This document shows positions 9,686 through 21,822 of a stretch of 64,000 nucleotides of DNA, one piece after another. A model generated the notes under the pieces. That model was given only the letters and a program-made list of their open reading frames with translations. It ran no database searches and was not told the DNA's origin. The translations under genes were made by a program, and so were the position numbers. Source of the stretch: Mrakia gelida (taxonomy: Eukaryota; Basidiomycota; Tremellomycetes; Cystofilobasidiales; Mrakiaceae); the NCBI GenBank assembly GCA_024345305.1, contig BRON01000006.1, positions 930,001 through 994,000 on the forward strand, given 5' to 3'. Positions within the stretch are counted from its first letter, which is position 1, and each line of letters opens with the position of its first letter.

Positions 9686-12600
9686 ATGGGTATCTTCCGC
9701 CGAATCCCTCAAGCCTTCATCCGCAGAAGCGGCCAACAATCTACTTCTCCCAGTCAAAATCATCCCGGTCGGGTCGTTGAACTGCCGAACGAAACGACGA
9801 AGTCTGGGGAAACGCAGGACGAGGGCAAGGAATGCTCGGGTCGACATGGTCCCTCACCTTCACCCTCCCTTGCATCGGATGGGAACAACCCCCAGGATCC
9901 CCAATCCTCCTTCAATTCGCTCAAATCTGTCGGAATGGAGTTTGAAAAACCAGCTTCCGCTCCTTCTTACCTCACTTCGGTTCAAGAACTGAGATACGAC
10001 GTTGATGATCAAGAGGAAGAAGGCTACGACGAAGAGGACGGGGAGGAAGGAGACAAGTATGCACTGATGACGGCTCATCTCTATCAGGAGGCTCAAATTC
10101 TAGGTTGGTTTAAGAGTAAGAAGGTCCTTGGGATGGGGGTGGTCAGTATCAGGATGGGGAAAAGGCAGTACAAGTGAGCACGGCTGGCCTTCATCGACCG
10201 ACCTTCGTTCGAACTCTCGTTTTACTTCACACGGCTCACCCTTCTTTTCTTCTTCTTCGCGTGAGCAGAACCTTCCCTAGGGTCCTTCATCGAGAAAGGA
10301 ACGCCGAAGCTATGATCGAGTCCTCTCTCGCTTGGGAATCTGCCATCGCTACCCTCAATCCTGAGGTCGCCATCAAGATCACCTCCAAGGTCGTTCAAGC
10401 CATCATGGCACGCATGTAAGCTGAACCAACATGTCTTGTTCCCTCGCCACTCTTTGACCTCCTGCTCGCCCAAAGCTCGCTCCGCTGACTGTCCTCCTTC
10501 CTCCGTCTCTCCCTTCCTCTTCCACCCTCATCCACTCATCTGCGACGCACCCCTAGTCCCCGGGATGCGACCGACCTAGCGATCGACGCCAACACTCGGA
10601 TCCAAGTCGTTGATGAAATCGGTCACCTCGCCGGAGCTCGAAAACATCAGTTCGCGGCGTTCGTTCGTTCCGGAGCATGTCTCGTCGTCTGGTCAGACCA
10701 AGTAGACACCATCCTGGAGTCAGCCCGAGCTCTTGAGCTCCGAATGATTCAATACGTCTGGGTCTCGACTACTCACGGCAACGCTAGAGACGTAGAGAGC
10801 GGGGAGGTGACGGACGCGTTGGACGAGAAAGGGGGCTTCTCGCTGGACAATGCTACGAAGGAGACAAGCGTCGTGGCTCAGAAGGAGAAGAGGCCGGTGA
10901 TGCTGTTCGCTCCGCTCATCACTGCGCTCGCTATCTGTTTGAACATGGTCATTGTTGGGAGTGGTGTTCGTAAGTCCGAGACGTCTGGTTCTCCTTTTTT
11001 CTTGCATGGGCTTGACCCTCCTCCATCTATCTCATTTCGCAGGTCAACTTGTCAAAGCCTCCCTTCTTGACGGAAACTGGATTCGATTCGCTCTTCTCGC
11101 GACCACTCCCTTCACCTTCCTTCTCGCCATGGCTCGTTCCCTCTAACTGCTCCTCCCCTTCTTCCCAGCTAACCCAAACTTTCCTCTATGGTCATAGTTC
11201 TTCTGCATCTGCGTCGCTGGAAACATCTGGCAAGCTTTTGGACCCATCGCCCACTACCATCAAAATTCGTCGTACTACTCCGGTGTTGCTCCTGCTAGGT
11301 CTCTCAAGAGCAAGCTGCCTCATTTTACCGTTCAAATGCCTGTTTATGAGGTATGTGCAGACAAGTTTCTGAAGCTTCGCGCTCGTCTGGGTGCGCAAAG
11401 AATCAAAGCTGAACTTTTCCTTCACGTTGGCTTGATTTGACTCCACTTCGAAAGGAGGGCCTCGAAGCCGTCATCGTACCCACCATCGAATCTCTCAAGA
11501 CGGCTATCACTACGTGAGTCTTCTCTTCTGCTTTCCGCTCACTTTCGAACACGACTGACATGAGCTTACCTTCATTCTCCCCAGCTACGAACGGCAAGGA
11601 GGAACGGTGTCTATCCTGGTCTGCGAGGACGGAATGCAGGTTGGTCTCGGTCGCGAACTTACTCGCTCTGGAGGTTTCCCGCCTTCGTCGAACTCACCTA
11701 AGCTTATCTTTCCTCACCTCCCTTACCACGGAACAGCTTTGGAGCGAAGCTGACGCCGAGGTTCGAAAGGCGTACTACGACCGAAACGCCATTGGCTGGG
11801 TCGCTCGACCAAAGCATGGGTTTAACGGTTTCGTCAGGAAAGGAAGATTCAAAAAAGTAAGCTCGCGATTCTTTCCGACGTCGATCCGCGTTGGCTCACC
11901 GTCTCTCGCTTTCTTCGTACGTGCATTCTACCAGGCTTCCAACCTGAACTTTGCCTGCGCTCTGTCGCTTCTAGTCGAAGAAATCATGGACGAAATTCGA
12001 CCTGGTCCCAGTCACGACCAAGCGGATCACTGGTCCTGGACGGACGACGACGAGGGAGAGCTTTACGGGAAGGCCCTTCAAAGGGCTTTGGCGGAAAGTG
12101 GAGGAGTCGCTTGGGCTGCTGGGAACATTCGAATGTGAGTTGACGTTGTGGTAGAGGAACGGACGGCGGCTGGGATGATGAGGAGGCTTGGGATGCTAGA
12201 GGCCTGACCTCATTTCGCTCGCGTGATCGGTGTTTGCAGCGGAGATTACATCCTTCTTATCGATTCGGATACTCGCGTGCCTGAGGTGAGTCTGCTTCGG
12301 TTTTCGTTGACTTCTTCTCGCTTGAGTGTGGTCCCGATTCTGACGGACGGGCCTCTTTTGGGCTTTTTTACTAATACAGGACTGCTTCCTGGACGCTGCT
12401 TCGGAACTCGACGCCTCCCCAGAGGTTGCCATTCTTCAGCACGAGTCCGACGTCATGTTGGTAATCGGCCACTACTTTGAGAACGGTGAATACATATGTT
12501 TTTGTTGCTCAGACGGAACGCGAGCGTTTGTGCTGACTCAAGGTGGTTTTGCACTCAGGTATCGCCCACTTCACTCGCAGGATCAACAAGGCGATTTCCT

Positions 12601-14843
12601 TCTGTTGCGCCAATGGAGAGGGTGCCTTATACTTCAATTCTGAGCGGTCATGTGTCCTGCGGGCGAGCGAGCTAATCCTGATACCTTTGTCCTTCGGATC
12701 TTCCAGTTGCTCCCTTCGTCGGACACAACGCCTTCCTTCGATGGTCTGCTGTCCAGGACGCCTCCTTCGTTGATGCGGATGATGGAGTCACAAAGGTATG
12801 GTCCGAAACTCACGTTTCAGAGGACTTTGACATGTCGCTACGACTCCAGATGAAGGTTGGTTGCCTTTTTCTTTTTCTTTCTTGTTTTCTTAAGGAGAAA
12901 AGGATGCTGACATAGCCTCACCACGTTCTATCATCACAGGGATACTCTATTCGTTGGGCCACCTACAGCAAGGGGGAATTCAAGGAAGGAGTTTCGTTGA
13001 CTTGTGGCGATGAGCTGAACAGATGGCAAAAGTATGCGTACGGATGCTCGTGAGCCTCCCTTCCTTCCCCCTCTGCTTCCTTTTTTCGTCCTCCCTTTGG
13101 TGACACCCATGACCTGTCGTCGACCTTCTTCTTTTTCTTTTCCAGAGAGCTCCTTTTCTACCCTTTCAAGGAGTGGTTCAAGAAGGGACCGGTCACAACG
13201 CTCTACCACACGTTCGTCTGGTCCAACATCCCCCTCCACTCAAAGGTGTCCGTTACAGCCTACATCGCTTCCTACTACGCTATCGCTATCGCCTTGTTCA
13301 TGTCCACCTTGAACTGGCTCCTCGTCGGTATCTGGTCATCGACTCTGGATAAATTCTACCTCGAGAGTTGGCAGGTCTTTCTCACTTGCGTCGTCGTCTT
13401 TTCGTTCTTGAGTAACCTCTGCTCCGCTGTGCGTACCTCCCTCTTGTTTCCTTGTCATCGGACTTAGCTGATCATCTTGTGACTTAATCCTGAAACGCAG
13501 ATCTTCATGTACCGACTGAAGGAAGCTGGTCTCGGATTCAGCTTGGTCCATAACGTAAGCTGGCTTTTCCTTTTCTGCCCCTCCTTTCTCTTCAGTCCTC
13601 TTTGACTTTCGATCGACTTTACCTGCAGTTCAAATGGCTGCTCTTCTTCTTCTTTTTTTTCTCGGGGATGTCCTGGCACCTCACTACTGCTCTCGTCGCT
13701 CATTTGGTCTCCTACAACAGTGCGTTGCCCTCAACGCCTTGTGTCTCCTCTGCATCTGTTTCTCTCACATCCTTCTGCTGACTACTCCACCAACCACCTT
13801 ACTGGTTGTATCAGTGACTTGGGGATCAACCGTAAAGGAAGTCCAAGGTTCGCCCATTGCTTTTCCCAGTTTCGCCACCATTTCGTCCGTTCAGCTTTCT
13901 CACGCCGTCTTCCTTATCTTTCTGTTTGCCCTCACAGTCTCCAACTTCTTCGCCGAGGTCCCAGCTATCCTGAAAAGGTTCAATACGGCCTATATCTACG
14001 CATTCACAACCATCATCGGTATCTCAATCATGGCGTCGGATCTCGTCCCCGATGGTTACAGGATCACAACAATGGTCCGTTTCTTTCGCTTGCTTCTTTC
14101 GCCCCTTCGCCTCCGTTTTTCGTGTGCCCAACTTGATGTCTGCCTCCCCCTCCTAACCTTAACCATTCGCTTTGTTTCCTCAGACTGCCATCTTGCCAGC
14201 GGCCGTTCAAGCCGGTTGCCACATCTTGTGCGTGTTAAGTTTTGAGCTCTATCTGGTTGTCAAACGTCTTTCTATCCACCCAGCTTGTACTGACGTTTTA
14301 GTCTGTTTTTAACCTCCTTCAGGTTCCCGATTGTGAGTCTTCATCCACAAGTGACGCCTCTTTGGCTCTAGTTGAATCTGTCTGACTTTGCTATTTCTTT
14401 CTCGTTCCCTCCTTTCCTCGACCCTGGAGACTCTGAACCCGTGAGTGCCTTTCCTTCTCGTCCCGATACTTATTATAGCAGCTTTCTCACCCCTGACCGC
14501 GTTCTCTCCTTTCCTTCTTTTCGCTCAGATGGCTCATGATGTTCAACTTTTAAGCCACCTCACCAATTTCTTATCCTCGCTTTCTCTGGACTTTCAGTTC
14601 TCATCTCCCTTTTCCTTCCATATGCTTGATAGTCTAACACTTTTTCTGCTTCTTTTTTCATTGGGTTCCTGGTCTTTTTGCCGTCTCTGCTTCAATAACT
14701 GTCCTTACCGTTTGATCCATCTCCCGCTCGAGTCGCGCCTTCTCTATCTCTTAAGCTCACTATCTCACAGTCAAGTGCGTATAACTACTCTTTCGCTAGC
14801 GAGATTGTCCTCATGGACCTTCGTGATATGGAGCTTCCTCTAA
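9686..14843 (+). CDS. Membrane GT2-family glycosyltransferase
   Basis: This is a large multi-exon processive-type family 2 glycosyltransferase. The N-terminus is Ser/Pro-rich and acidic, followed by the exon join RQYKTFPRVLHRERNAE. A cytosolic region and TM (MLFAPLITALAICLNMVIVG, about 10910) lead to a second TM pair near 11070-11210. The catalytic core shows HFTVQMPVYEEGLE, VSILVCEDGMQ, YILLIDSDTRVPED (DxD, about 12245-12290), an EDFDMSLRLQMKGY acceptor-Asp region near 12820 and LNRWQKYAYG as a QxxRW-like motif near 13020. Several TM segments follow (SVTAYIASYYAIAIALF, FLTCVVVFSFLSNLCSA, FKWLLFFFFFFSGMSWHL, FTTIIGISIMASD). The reading is clear to about 14330 (GCHILFPI). The last exons are unresolved, and the end given is the last plausible stop. 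The polymer it makes is unknown. It is not a canonical chitin synthase by the motifs seen. Confidence 0.75.
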
Positions 14844-15391
14844 GTCTCTTTCATCCTCTACTCGTCCTCTCCCTCCTCTTATCTACTGAACAAAGCATAA
14901 AACAATTTTTCTTTTTTATTCGGTGACCAGCCTGGCAAGACTGGCTTACGACAGGGGGGGGATAGTACTCGGATGTGTAGTCAGGACCAGGACGCGAACA
15001 AAAAGAATGGCGGACTGAACGGCAAACAGGAGTTAACGAGATGAGAAACAAGAAATCAAGGTAGCCCCTTACCCCCTCCTCTCAACTTCGCCTTCTTCGC
15101 GCATAACCCATGAACGACTGAGTTTGAGAAAAAACACCTGTTTGAGGATTCAAGGGTGTTGCGTCGCCAACCTGGGTAAAGGAAAGGTGTTCGGAGGAAC
15201 GCTAGGCGAAAGTCAAGACGTAGACGAGACCATCAAAGGAGGAGGGCGCAAACGAAAACTACAAAATTACAGGGAGTAGGCGGGGTCGCTTTAGGTCCGG
15301 GTAAGAGAAAATGAGCGAGAGCAAGAGGAGAGATGCGAAGTAACGACAAACGAGCTAATCAATCAGAGAGACCAAAGAAAGATCAACAAGA
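14844..15391. other. No gene recognised
   Basis: This lies between the uncertain 3' end of the GT2 gene and the 3' end of the minus-strand gene at 15392. An alternative frame stays open through 14925 (MDLRDMELPL...), so the GT2 last exon may extend slightly into this stretch. Nothing else is supported. Confidence 0.35.
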
Positions 15392-16450
15392 TCACCAGAA
15401 TCTTGTCGTGTCGAGTGGCCGAGAGTCCCGTTGTCGGAGCATGACGACGTTGCCGGTGAGGGATGAGAAACTGAAGGACGACAATGAAAAGGGGAGGAAT
15501 AAAAGAAGTCTGAGCGATCGAAGCGAAAAGGAGGGGAGGAGAGGAAGAGGGGTACAAAAATGAGCGAACTCACCCGTTTCCGATAAAGACTTCCGACCTA
15601 CTCATGAGCTCCATGACGACTCCGACACCCAGCTCCGTCATCCCCCAAGAGTTGCATCCAAGATCGTCCTCGAAGTAGACGCGTTTCCATCCTCCTCCTT
15701 CAGATTCTGTTCGACAAGGCGAAACACAACAAAACTATATGCAGATGTAAGCCCTTTTGCCTTCTGGATCAAGTCGTTCCCCCCGAGAAGTTCAGAGAAA
15801 TGCAGAGAGGGACCCACCAGGTTTCTCGAAATAATCCTTCCACTTTCTCCTTTCCCCCGATCCAGCTTCAGCCATCCGACCGACGAAAAGCAACGTCAGT
15901 CGCGGATGTTCCCTTCTGAGCCTTCCAGACGTAGCCAGGACTTGTTTGATGCTCGGTGAGCAGTGGCTGGAATAGATGACGTTTTTCTCGTGCTGGGAGG
16001 CGGACCAAGGGATGGTGGGAAGCGATCACGAAGAATGGGAGATCGAGAGAAGGAGGTGAAGTTGGAGGCCGAGCAGGAAAGGTCGTCGCAATGGAGTTGA
16101 GGCAGGTGGATTGCTGCAGATTGGTTTACAGAAGGAAGAGCAAGATTGAGTCTCTATCAGAACGTGTGGTGCAACAGGGGAGGAAGAAAGACCCAACGAA
16201 CGAGGGAAAGATGCGACCCGACAGGGAGAGAAACCAAACTCACCGAGCAACCCGACCGAAACCTCGGGCTTCGTCAACTCTCCTGTAGCTTTGACGTCCT
16301 TGGTGGTAGTCGTCGCGGCGACCTTTTTCTACCAACAGCCACTCCAGCCACTCCAAAGCATTTGGAGCATTTCATCGTCTGTTCGCTCCGTAGCGAGAAT
16401 GAGAAACGGCAGCCTGTCGTTTCCGCTTCCCCGCCGTTCCACCCCTTCAC
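15392..16450 (-). pseudogene. O-fucosyltransferase-like fungal protein, probably damaged
   Basis: Minus-strand reading gives ERTDDEMLQMLWSGWSGCW near 16370, then an in-frame TAG. After unclear splicing come TIPWSASQHEKNVIYSS and LLFVGRMAEAGSGERRKW (about 15850-16010). GGGWKRVYFEDDLGCNSWGM and VVMELMSRSEVFIGNG follow at about 15590-15700. An intron leads to a final exon FSSLTGNVVMLRQRDSRPLD ending at TGA 15392-15394. The closing motif (sRseVFIGNGFSSlTgNVvmLR) resembles the C-terminal nucleotide-sugar region of fungal GT-B, O-fucosyltransferase-like proteins. The TAG and a frame change near 16020 suggest decay, though a missed intron could explain one of them. Function is inferred only. Confidence 0.42.
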
Positions 16451-18076
16451 TCGCTAATTTCTTCACAAAAAGTCACAGGCGACTGCTCTTGGAGCGGAGC
16501 GAGTTCAAATTGAGAGTACAAAAAATGTCAGGATTGAGCGAGAGCAAGAGGGCAACGGAATGAAAGCGACGCGACCAAGATAAGTCAGGTGCTTATCGAG
16601 GAACGAGGACGAGGTACAATTTGAGGATAATCAGGATAGCTGTTAAAAGGCAGAACATTAGGCGAGCGCATTTCAGGGAGGCAAAGCCATCAAAGGGCAG
16701 TGAGACGTTCGCTTTTCTCCGCCTTCGGACCGATTTCCTGCCCCCTCGAATCATATCCCTCCTCTTCTACCAACTGTACCATTAGTATCACCAAAATAAA
16801 TTTCTAGCGTAGCTCTGAAGGCTGACTGTCCTCTTCGCCAACAGTCGCTTGCAGAGTACAGTTCCTCACCCGCGTCCCACCCCGCCGCCCGTCCCTAACT
16901 TCTTTTCGTCCCCCAATTTGGCCCTCCTCCGAATCCCAACAGCTCTTGGAGGGAGAAGAGCATATCCCTACAAAGCCTTTCCCCAGAGGGTAAAAGCCGC
17001 GTGGTCGAACGTTCATACTTCGTGGACGGAGCTTTCCGTGCGCACCTCTCCTCCCTCCTACCTCGTCAGTGTCTCGCCTCTATTCGAACGCTCACCGGCT
17101 CCTCCGACGTTCCAGGTTAGCCACAAGATTCCCGTACCCGTCTTATCCGAATCAGATGGTCCGCTCCTTGCCTACCTCGGCCAAAGTCTTGTCCACCCTT
17201 ATGCTGACTCCCTTCTTGTCCCATCGTCCAGACTTCGAGTCGTCCTATACCGATTCGAGCGATCACTGGGAGATGAAGTTAACCTATAATCATCTCCTCC
17301 ATGTTCAGTCTCTTGACTGCGTCTTTCTTCCTTTACTTGGTCTCACTGTGTCCTTCGTCGTATCTGACGTCCTTACTTTTCCCGGTCTCCATCCCCTTCT
17401 CCCACCTCGTCTCCTATACCTTTACCTGCTGATGTGCCCCGTACGACCTAGATACCATGCTTCTATCTGTCACCGTTCATCCCACTTCAGGTGCTTCTTG
17501 CTGGACGACGTCCTTCTTGCTGGACGACGTCCCCCTCAGACGGCGTCCACCTCGGCTGCCGTGCACTCCGGCACCCGTCACCGAATCCCCCCCTCTCGCT
17601 TCTGAAGGGTCTCTTGTCCTTCGTCGCTCTGTGGCTAAGCCAGGTCATTCGCAATTTCACAGCCGATCAAACAGGCGAGTCGGTCGGCTCCACTTTCGTC
17701 TCTTGATCCCGCTCTCAGCCAGAATGTTTTCCAACGTCTTCAAGCTGGGAGTATGGCCGCAGTCTTCCCTGAGCCCTCCGAAAGCTTGCTAGCGGTGCCT
17801 TGTGCATCTTCAACTGCCGCCATGACAGCGGCAGCCCCATGACAGCCAAATCTTGCGTACTACTCCGCTTTCGTTCAGATCTTTCGAATCTTCGACTTGG
17901 GCCGTTCCCCTCGACGTCCAGCCCTTCCCCAATATTTCTCCCTAAGTGTCGTTGAAGGGAGAGAACAGATGGGGTGATAAAAGGATCTCAAACGCAAACA
18001 GGATCGAAAGCTGAGAAGTCGCCTACTCCTTGACCTCAGCCTGCTCGAGGACTTCGAAGCAGTCGTTCCCCTCTGG
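16451..18076. other. Unresolved region with open frames, short direct repeat
   Basis: Overlapping plus-strand frames at 16849-17289 and 17069-17605 are open for 100-180 codons but show no recognisable domain and may be chance frames in C-rich DNA. A directly repeated TTCTTGCTGGACGACGTCC occurs twice in tandem near 17504-17542. No RNA gene is seen. Confidence 0.35.
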
Positions 18077-19857
18077 TCAACTCATCACAGCTCTGGCGAC
18101 GGTGAGAGAGTGGCACGAAGTCTGTTGAAACATTTGCAGGACGTGTCAATCAGATTCTTGAAATGATTTTCAGACGAAGGGCTATCTGTACGTGCTCACC
18201 TTCTCTGCTGTGCTCGTAAGGTTGACACCTTGGCCCTGAGTTGTAGCTCTAGTGTCTTCAGGTCTGCGGCGAGGTCTTGAAGGTCAGCCTCCTTTTTGGC
18301 AAGCAGCACTTTAATGGATTGGCTGTTCGCGCGACAGAAAGCGGTAGATAGACGTATGTTAGCTGGGAAAGCAAGTTGGAACTAGCTTGCCCCATCAGAC
18401 GTCAAAGAAGAGTGAACTGACTCAGAAACAGATCGAGCGGCCAGCATCCATGATGCGACGGCAGGATGAGCAAGAAGACTTGTTGCCGACGGTCGTCGGA
18501 CTGGCTGTAAGATGGCAAGATGTAAGACGACGTGCTATTGGATGCACGGTGGAAAAGCAAGTATGGCTCACGTTCTCTCCCAACAGTCTCAGCACTATGA
18601 TTCCTAGATCCTGCGAGTACTGTTTGGGCAGTATCAGCTGAAATGCTCGCTCAGCCCCTGTGTTGAGCTTCCGAGTAGGGGATCTACAGCACAAAAGAAA
18701 AGTTCGGTCAGAAAAGCTGCTCATCCTTGCATCCCACTTTGGCTTAGGCGTCTCCGTCTCTTACCCACTTGAGGGATGCCATCTCGTATCCAAGGCGGCC
18801 AAGACCGTACATATCTGTCTTCGCGTCGTAGGGAAGACCCTGCTCAACCTCCTGTAGAACAGAATGAAACAGGTCGCCGGTAAACCTACAATGTAGTTGC
18901 CCAATCAGCGGAAGAGCCATCCTACGTACAGGAGCGAGGTAGCCAGGTGTCTAGAGGAAACCCAGACCGTTGTCATCGGGAACGAAGATCAATATTCGAA
19001 AAGACAGCAAGGGGTTTTTCAAGGTTTTGACTCAGGTTTTGACCCAGCCAGATATCACCAAGACTCACTCCTACAAGAGAACGGGTCAAGATCTGGTTTC
19101 TGTCCAGGAGCTTTCCAAGTCCGAAGTCTGCTAGTTTCACTACCCCGTCACTGCCGAAAAGCACTATGATCGTGAGGTAACGATAGCGAAGTAAGCTACC
19201 GTCGTCCTGGACTTCTCTTCACTCCGGCGTGATAAAGCCTGACGTACCATTCTCAGGCTTGATGTCCCGATGAAGGATCGCGCCTCTTGTCGAAGTCGGA
19301 GTGTGGCAGTAGTGTAGAGCGAGGGTGAGGCTTAGGACTATATTCTGGATTGCTCCTTCGTCGATGTAAACACTGGTTCATATGTGTCAGGTGCGCCTTA
19401 CTGACGAAGGGGAGCAAGCGGCATAGCAAGAAAGGCTCACCCTTGACTTCGGTGACTGCTGATGAAGGTGTGAAGATCCCCTTTCGCGCAAAACTCCATA
19501 ATGATGTTTTTCGTAAGAGGTGTTTCGATGTAGTCCTCAAAGCGGACGATGTGGACGTGATCAAGTTGTCGAAGGAGCTGGACTTCGACGGTGATTGCGT
19601 TGGTGAAGGCTACGTCCAACCTGGCAGGGACCTTCATAGTTTTGACAGCAAAGAGCTGCGAAAAGATACCGGACGTCAGCATGGATATCGGACTCTGAGT
19701 ATTCGTGGAAGAAAAATGCGAAACGACTGAAAGAAAGCACGTGAGGACCCACTTTCCGATCTAAGCGACGCTGAGCTTTGTACACTGTTCCAAATCCGCC
19801 TTGACCAAGTTTCTTCGTCAAAGCGTACTGGGTTCGAAGATCATCTTTGACTGGCAT
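18077..19857 (-). CDS. NIMA/NEK-like serine/threonine protein kinase
   Basis: This is a multi-exon protein kinase starting at ATG 19855-19857 (MPVKDDLRTQYALTKKL). All core motifs are present. The Gly loop is GQGGFGTVYKA, the ATP lysine is in FAVKTMK, the catalytic loop is ILHRDIKPEN near 19260, and the metal site is KLADFGLGK near 19120. Joining two small exons gives the activation-segment end GTPGYLAPE, followed by YDAKTDMYGLGRLGYEMASL near 18790. Subdomain XI is RRPSATSLLAHPAV near 18470. The tail has a coiled-coil segment (SIKVLLAKKEADLQDLAADL, about 18250-18320) and ends at TGA 18077-18079. A lid of small residues and the C-terminal coiled coil suit the NEK group, which acts in mitosis and polarity. 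The substrate is unknown. A partial copy lies at 1-193. Confidence 0.85.
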
Positions 19858-20554
19858 GAGTGCTGATACGTCTGCAGGGACGGATGCAAGAAAAGAGATC
19901 AGTCACTGCATCGACAGCAACCATGCATCAGATAGAGAGCAGCCGATAAATGGACTTACAAAAGTGGAAAAGGACGAATGAGTTTCTAGACTTGAGCGAC
20001 GACGATCAGTGGACTGCAAGGGCGAGGGCAGGCGCAGGAGAGTGAGATATGCGGCTGGTAGGTGTGATGGTTGGTAGAAAAGGGATGGTGTGTCGACTGA
20101 AAACGTCCATACCTCAAATTATGAGAAGGAGCAGGGCGAAGCTGTGATGAGTGCGGAGTGAAGGTCAAAGGGAACAAAGGTATGAAGGGGAAGGGGAAGC
20201 GACGCAGCCGATAGACGAAGCACATGAAACGCGTAAGGGTGAGGATGAAAGGGGACCGGTGATCGATCAGCGCAGGCTGACTATCCGCCCCCTTCGCTTC
20301 CTTCGCTTCAGTCTTTGCCTTTGTTCCGTGCTTCTTTTGTTTCTTTCCCTGCTGATCGTTGAGTTGTTTCAGCGTGTTCTCTCCCTTTGTTCTGGCTCCC
20401 TTTGTGCGGTCTCAACGGCTCAAAAGCGTCCCTCCTTCCCTTTGCTTTCAACCTTCATCTTTCACACCTTCTTTGATCTACATCCTCTGCTACCTTCGCA
20501 CTTCCCACCTTCCACACTCAAAAACCGCCTCTCTCTAACCCTCCCTACCCGCCG
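19858..20554. promoter_or_regulatory. Divergent promoter region (kinase / unknown gene)
   Basis: The 0.7 kb between two opposite start codons has a pyrimidine-rich plus strand (20280-20550) leading to the ATG at 20555. No coding sequence is supported. Shared regulatory use by both genes is an inference from their arrangement. Confidence 0.4.
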
Positions 20555-21822
20555 ATGTCTGCCTTCAACGTCCTCCGCCCAACCTTGCAGTCCCTTTCCG
20601 TCGAAGAGCCATCCCTGGTCTCCCTTGCCAACTCGGTCTACGAAACCCTTCACGCCAGCAAAGGGGACAAGATCGCACACAACGCCGCAAGAATGTACCT
20701 TGCCATGATCGCTGGCTTTGAGCAAGCAGGGCTCATGACATCGAGCTGCGCTCCGAGCATCTGGATCCAAACATCAACTGGCAACTACGAAGTTCGTATA
20801 GGAATCTCTCTCGTCCCCTACTTGACAGATGGACTGACTTCAACCTTTCACCACGCTTGTCCTCAGATCTGCCTGTCGCCCGAAGAAGATGATGATGGAT
20901 CGGACGGGAACAATTCTGAAATGGAACTCGATGATGTGGAAAGGCAGTCGCGGGCTTATGTGAGTACTTTCTTTGTTGCCCCCTGACCAGTCTTACGCGG
21001 TGAAATAGATCGCTAACTGACTTCTGCGTGATTTTACAAAGCTCACCCATCAACCAGCAAAGACAAGAAAGCAGATCGGAGCGTCCAAGTCTGTGCAGCT
21101 TCTCAACACTCTCCAACTATTCGACTTCAGCACTCTTCCTGCAGCGCGGACACGGGAGCCAGCATTCCCAACAACCTCTGCAACCGGCGGGATCGCCAAC
21201 GTACTGGTCCGGCTGGCGTCGGAGTCTTCGCCAGTAGATGTCGCCTTAATCAGTCCTCTGGGTCGGCTGGCGTCCTCCTTACGCTCCATCGATCAACTCG
21301 ACAGACGGAGCCGATGTCTTACGGTTGCCAACAACTGGGCCTACTACGACCTTGGAACCGTGTACAAAGCATTCTGTATGGTAAGTCGACCTTTCCGTCC
21401 TGTGTTTAGCAACCTTGTTTTGTCCAACGACCTCTGACCTTTGACGCTGCGTCGTGTTCTTCTTTTGCAACCATCTGCAGTCATCGAAGGAGGACATGAC
21501 TTCAGCGTGGGATTCCAAGCCGGAGCAAAAACGTCTCATCGACCTGGTCCTCGCTCATGGCGACATGGCTGACTACATCAAGAGCGGCAACGGCAACAGC
21601 AGCGGTACTTCGAGGGAAGCCATCAAGAAGCGACTTCAGCGGGCTCGCAAGTTCCTAATGATTGTCGAGCTGTTTGGGACAACAGTGCTCAACGCAACTC
21701 CCGACGTCTCGGTCTCTCGTCTGGATCTTGTTAGCTTGCGTTTGCTTGCGGGGCTGGTTCTCGAAGGCAACGCCAACCGGATCGTTGAAACCATTGGGCG
21801 GAAGATCAGTCTCGTTCGATGA
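20555..21822 (+). CDS. Hypothetical protein, mostly helical
   Basis: A four-exon gene starts MSAFNVLRPTLQSLSVEE and ends IGRKISLVR at TGA 21820. Introns are read at about 20792-20866, 20961-21041 and 21380-21480, all GT-AG. The N-terminal exon contains ANSVYETLHASKGDKIAHNA, followed by an acidic linker (SPEEDDDGSDGNNSEMELDD). The rest is predicted to be largely alpha-helical and leucine-rich (VQLLNTLQLFDFSTL, RLASSLRSIDQLDRRSR, KKRLQRARKFLMIVELFG). No TM segment, signal peptide or known motif is visible. It faces away from the kinase gene. I do not recognise the family. Confidence 0.65.

Noticed and set aside
9686..14843. Chitin synthase assignment for the GT2 gene
   Set aside because: The order of TM segments fits GT2 in general, but the chitin-synthase QRRRW and associated motifs are not seen; LNRWQKYA is only QxxRW-like.
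17504..17542. Direct repeat as a possible CRISPR or satellite array
   Set aside because: Only two adjacent units without spacers; a simple short duplication.
20555..21822. ORC6 or cyclin-fold identity for the hypothetical protein
   Set aside because: Only a vague helical resemblance in the first 60 residues; no diagnostic motif.
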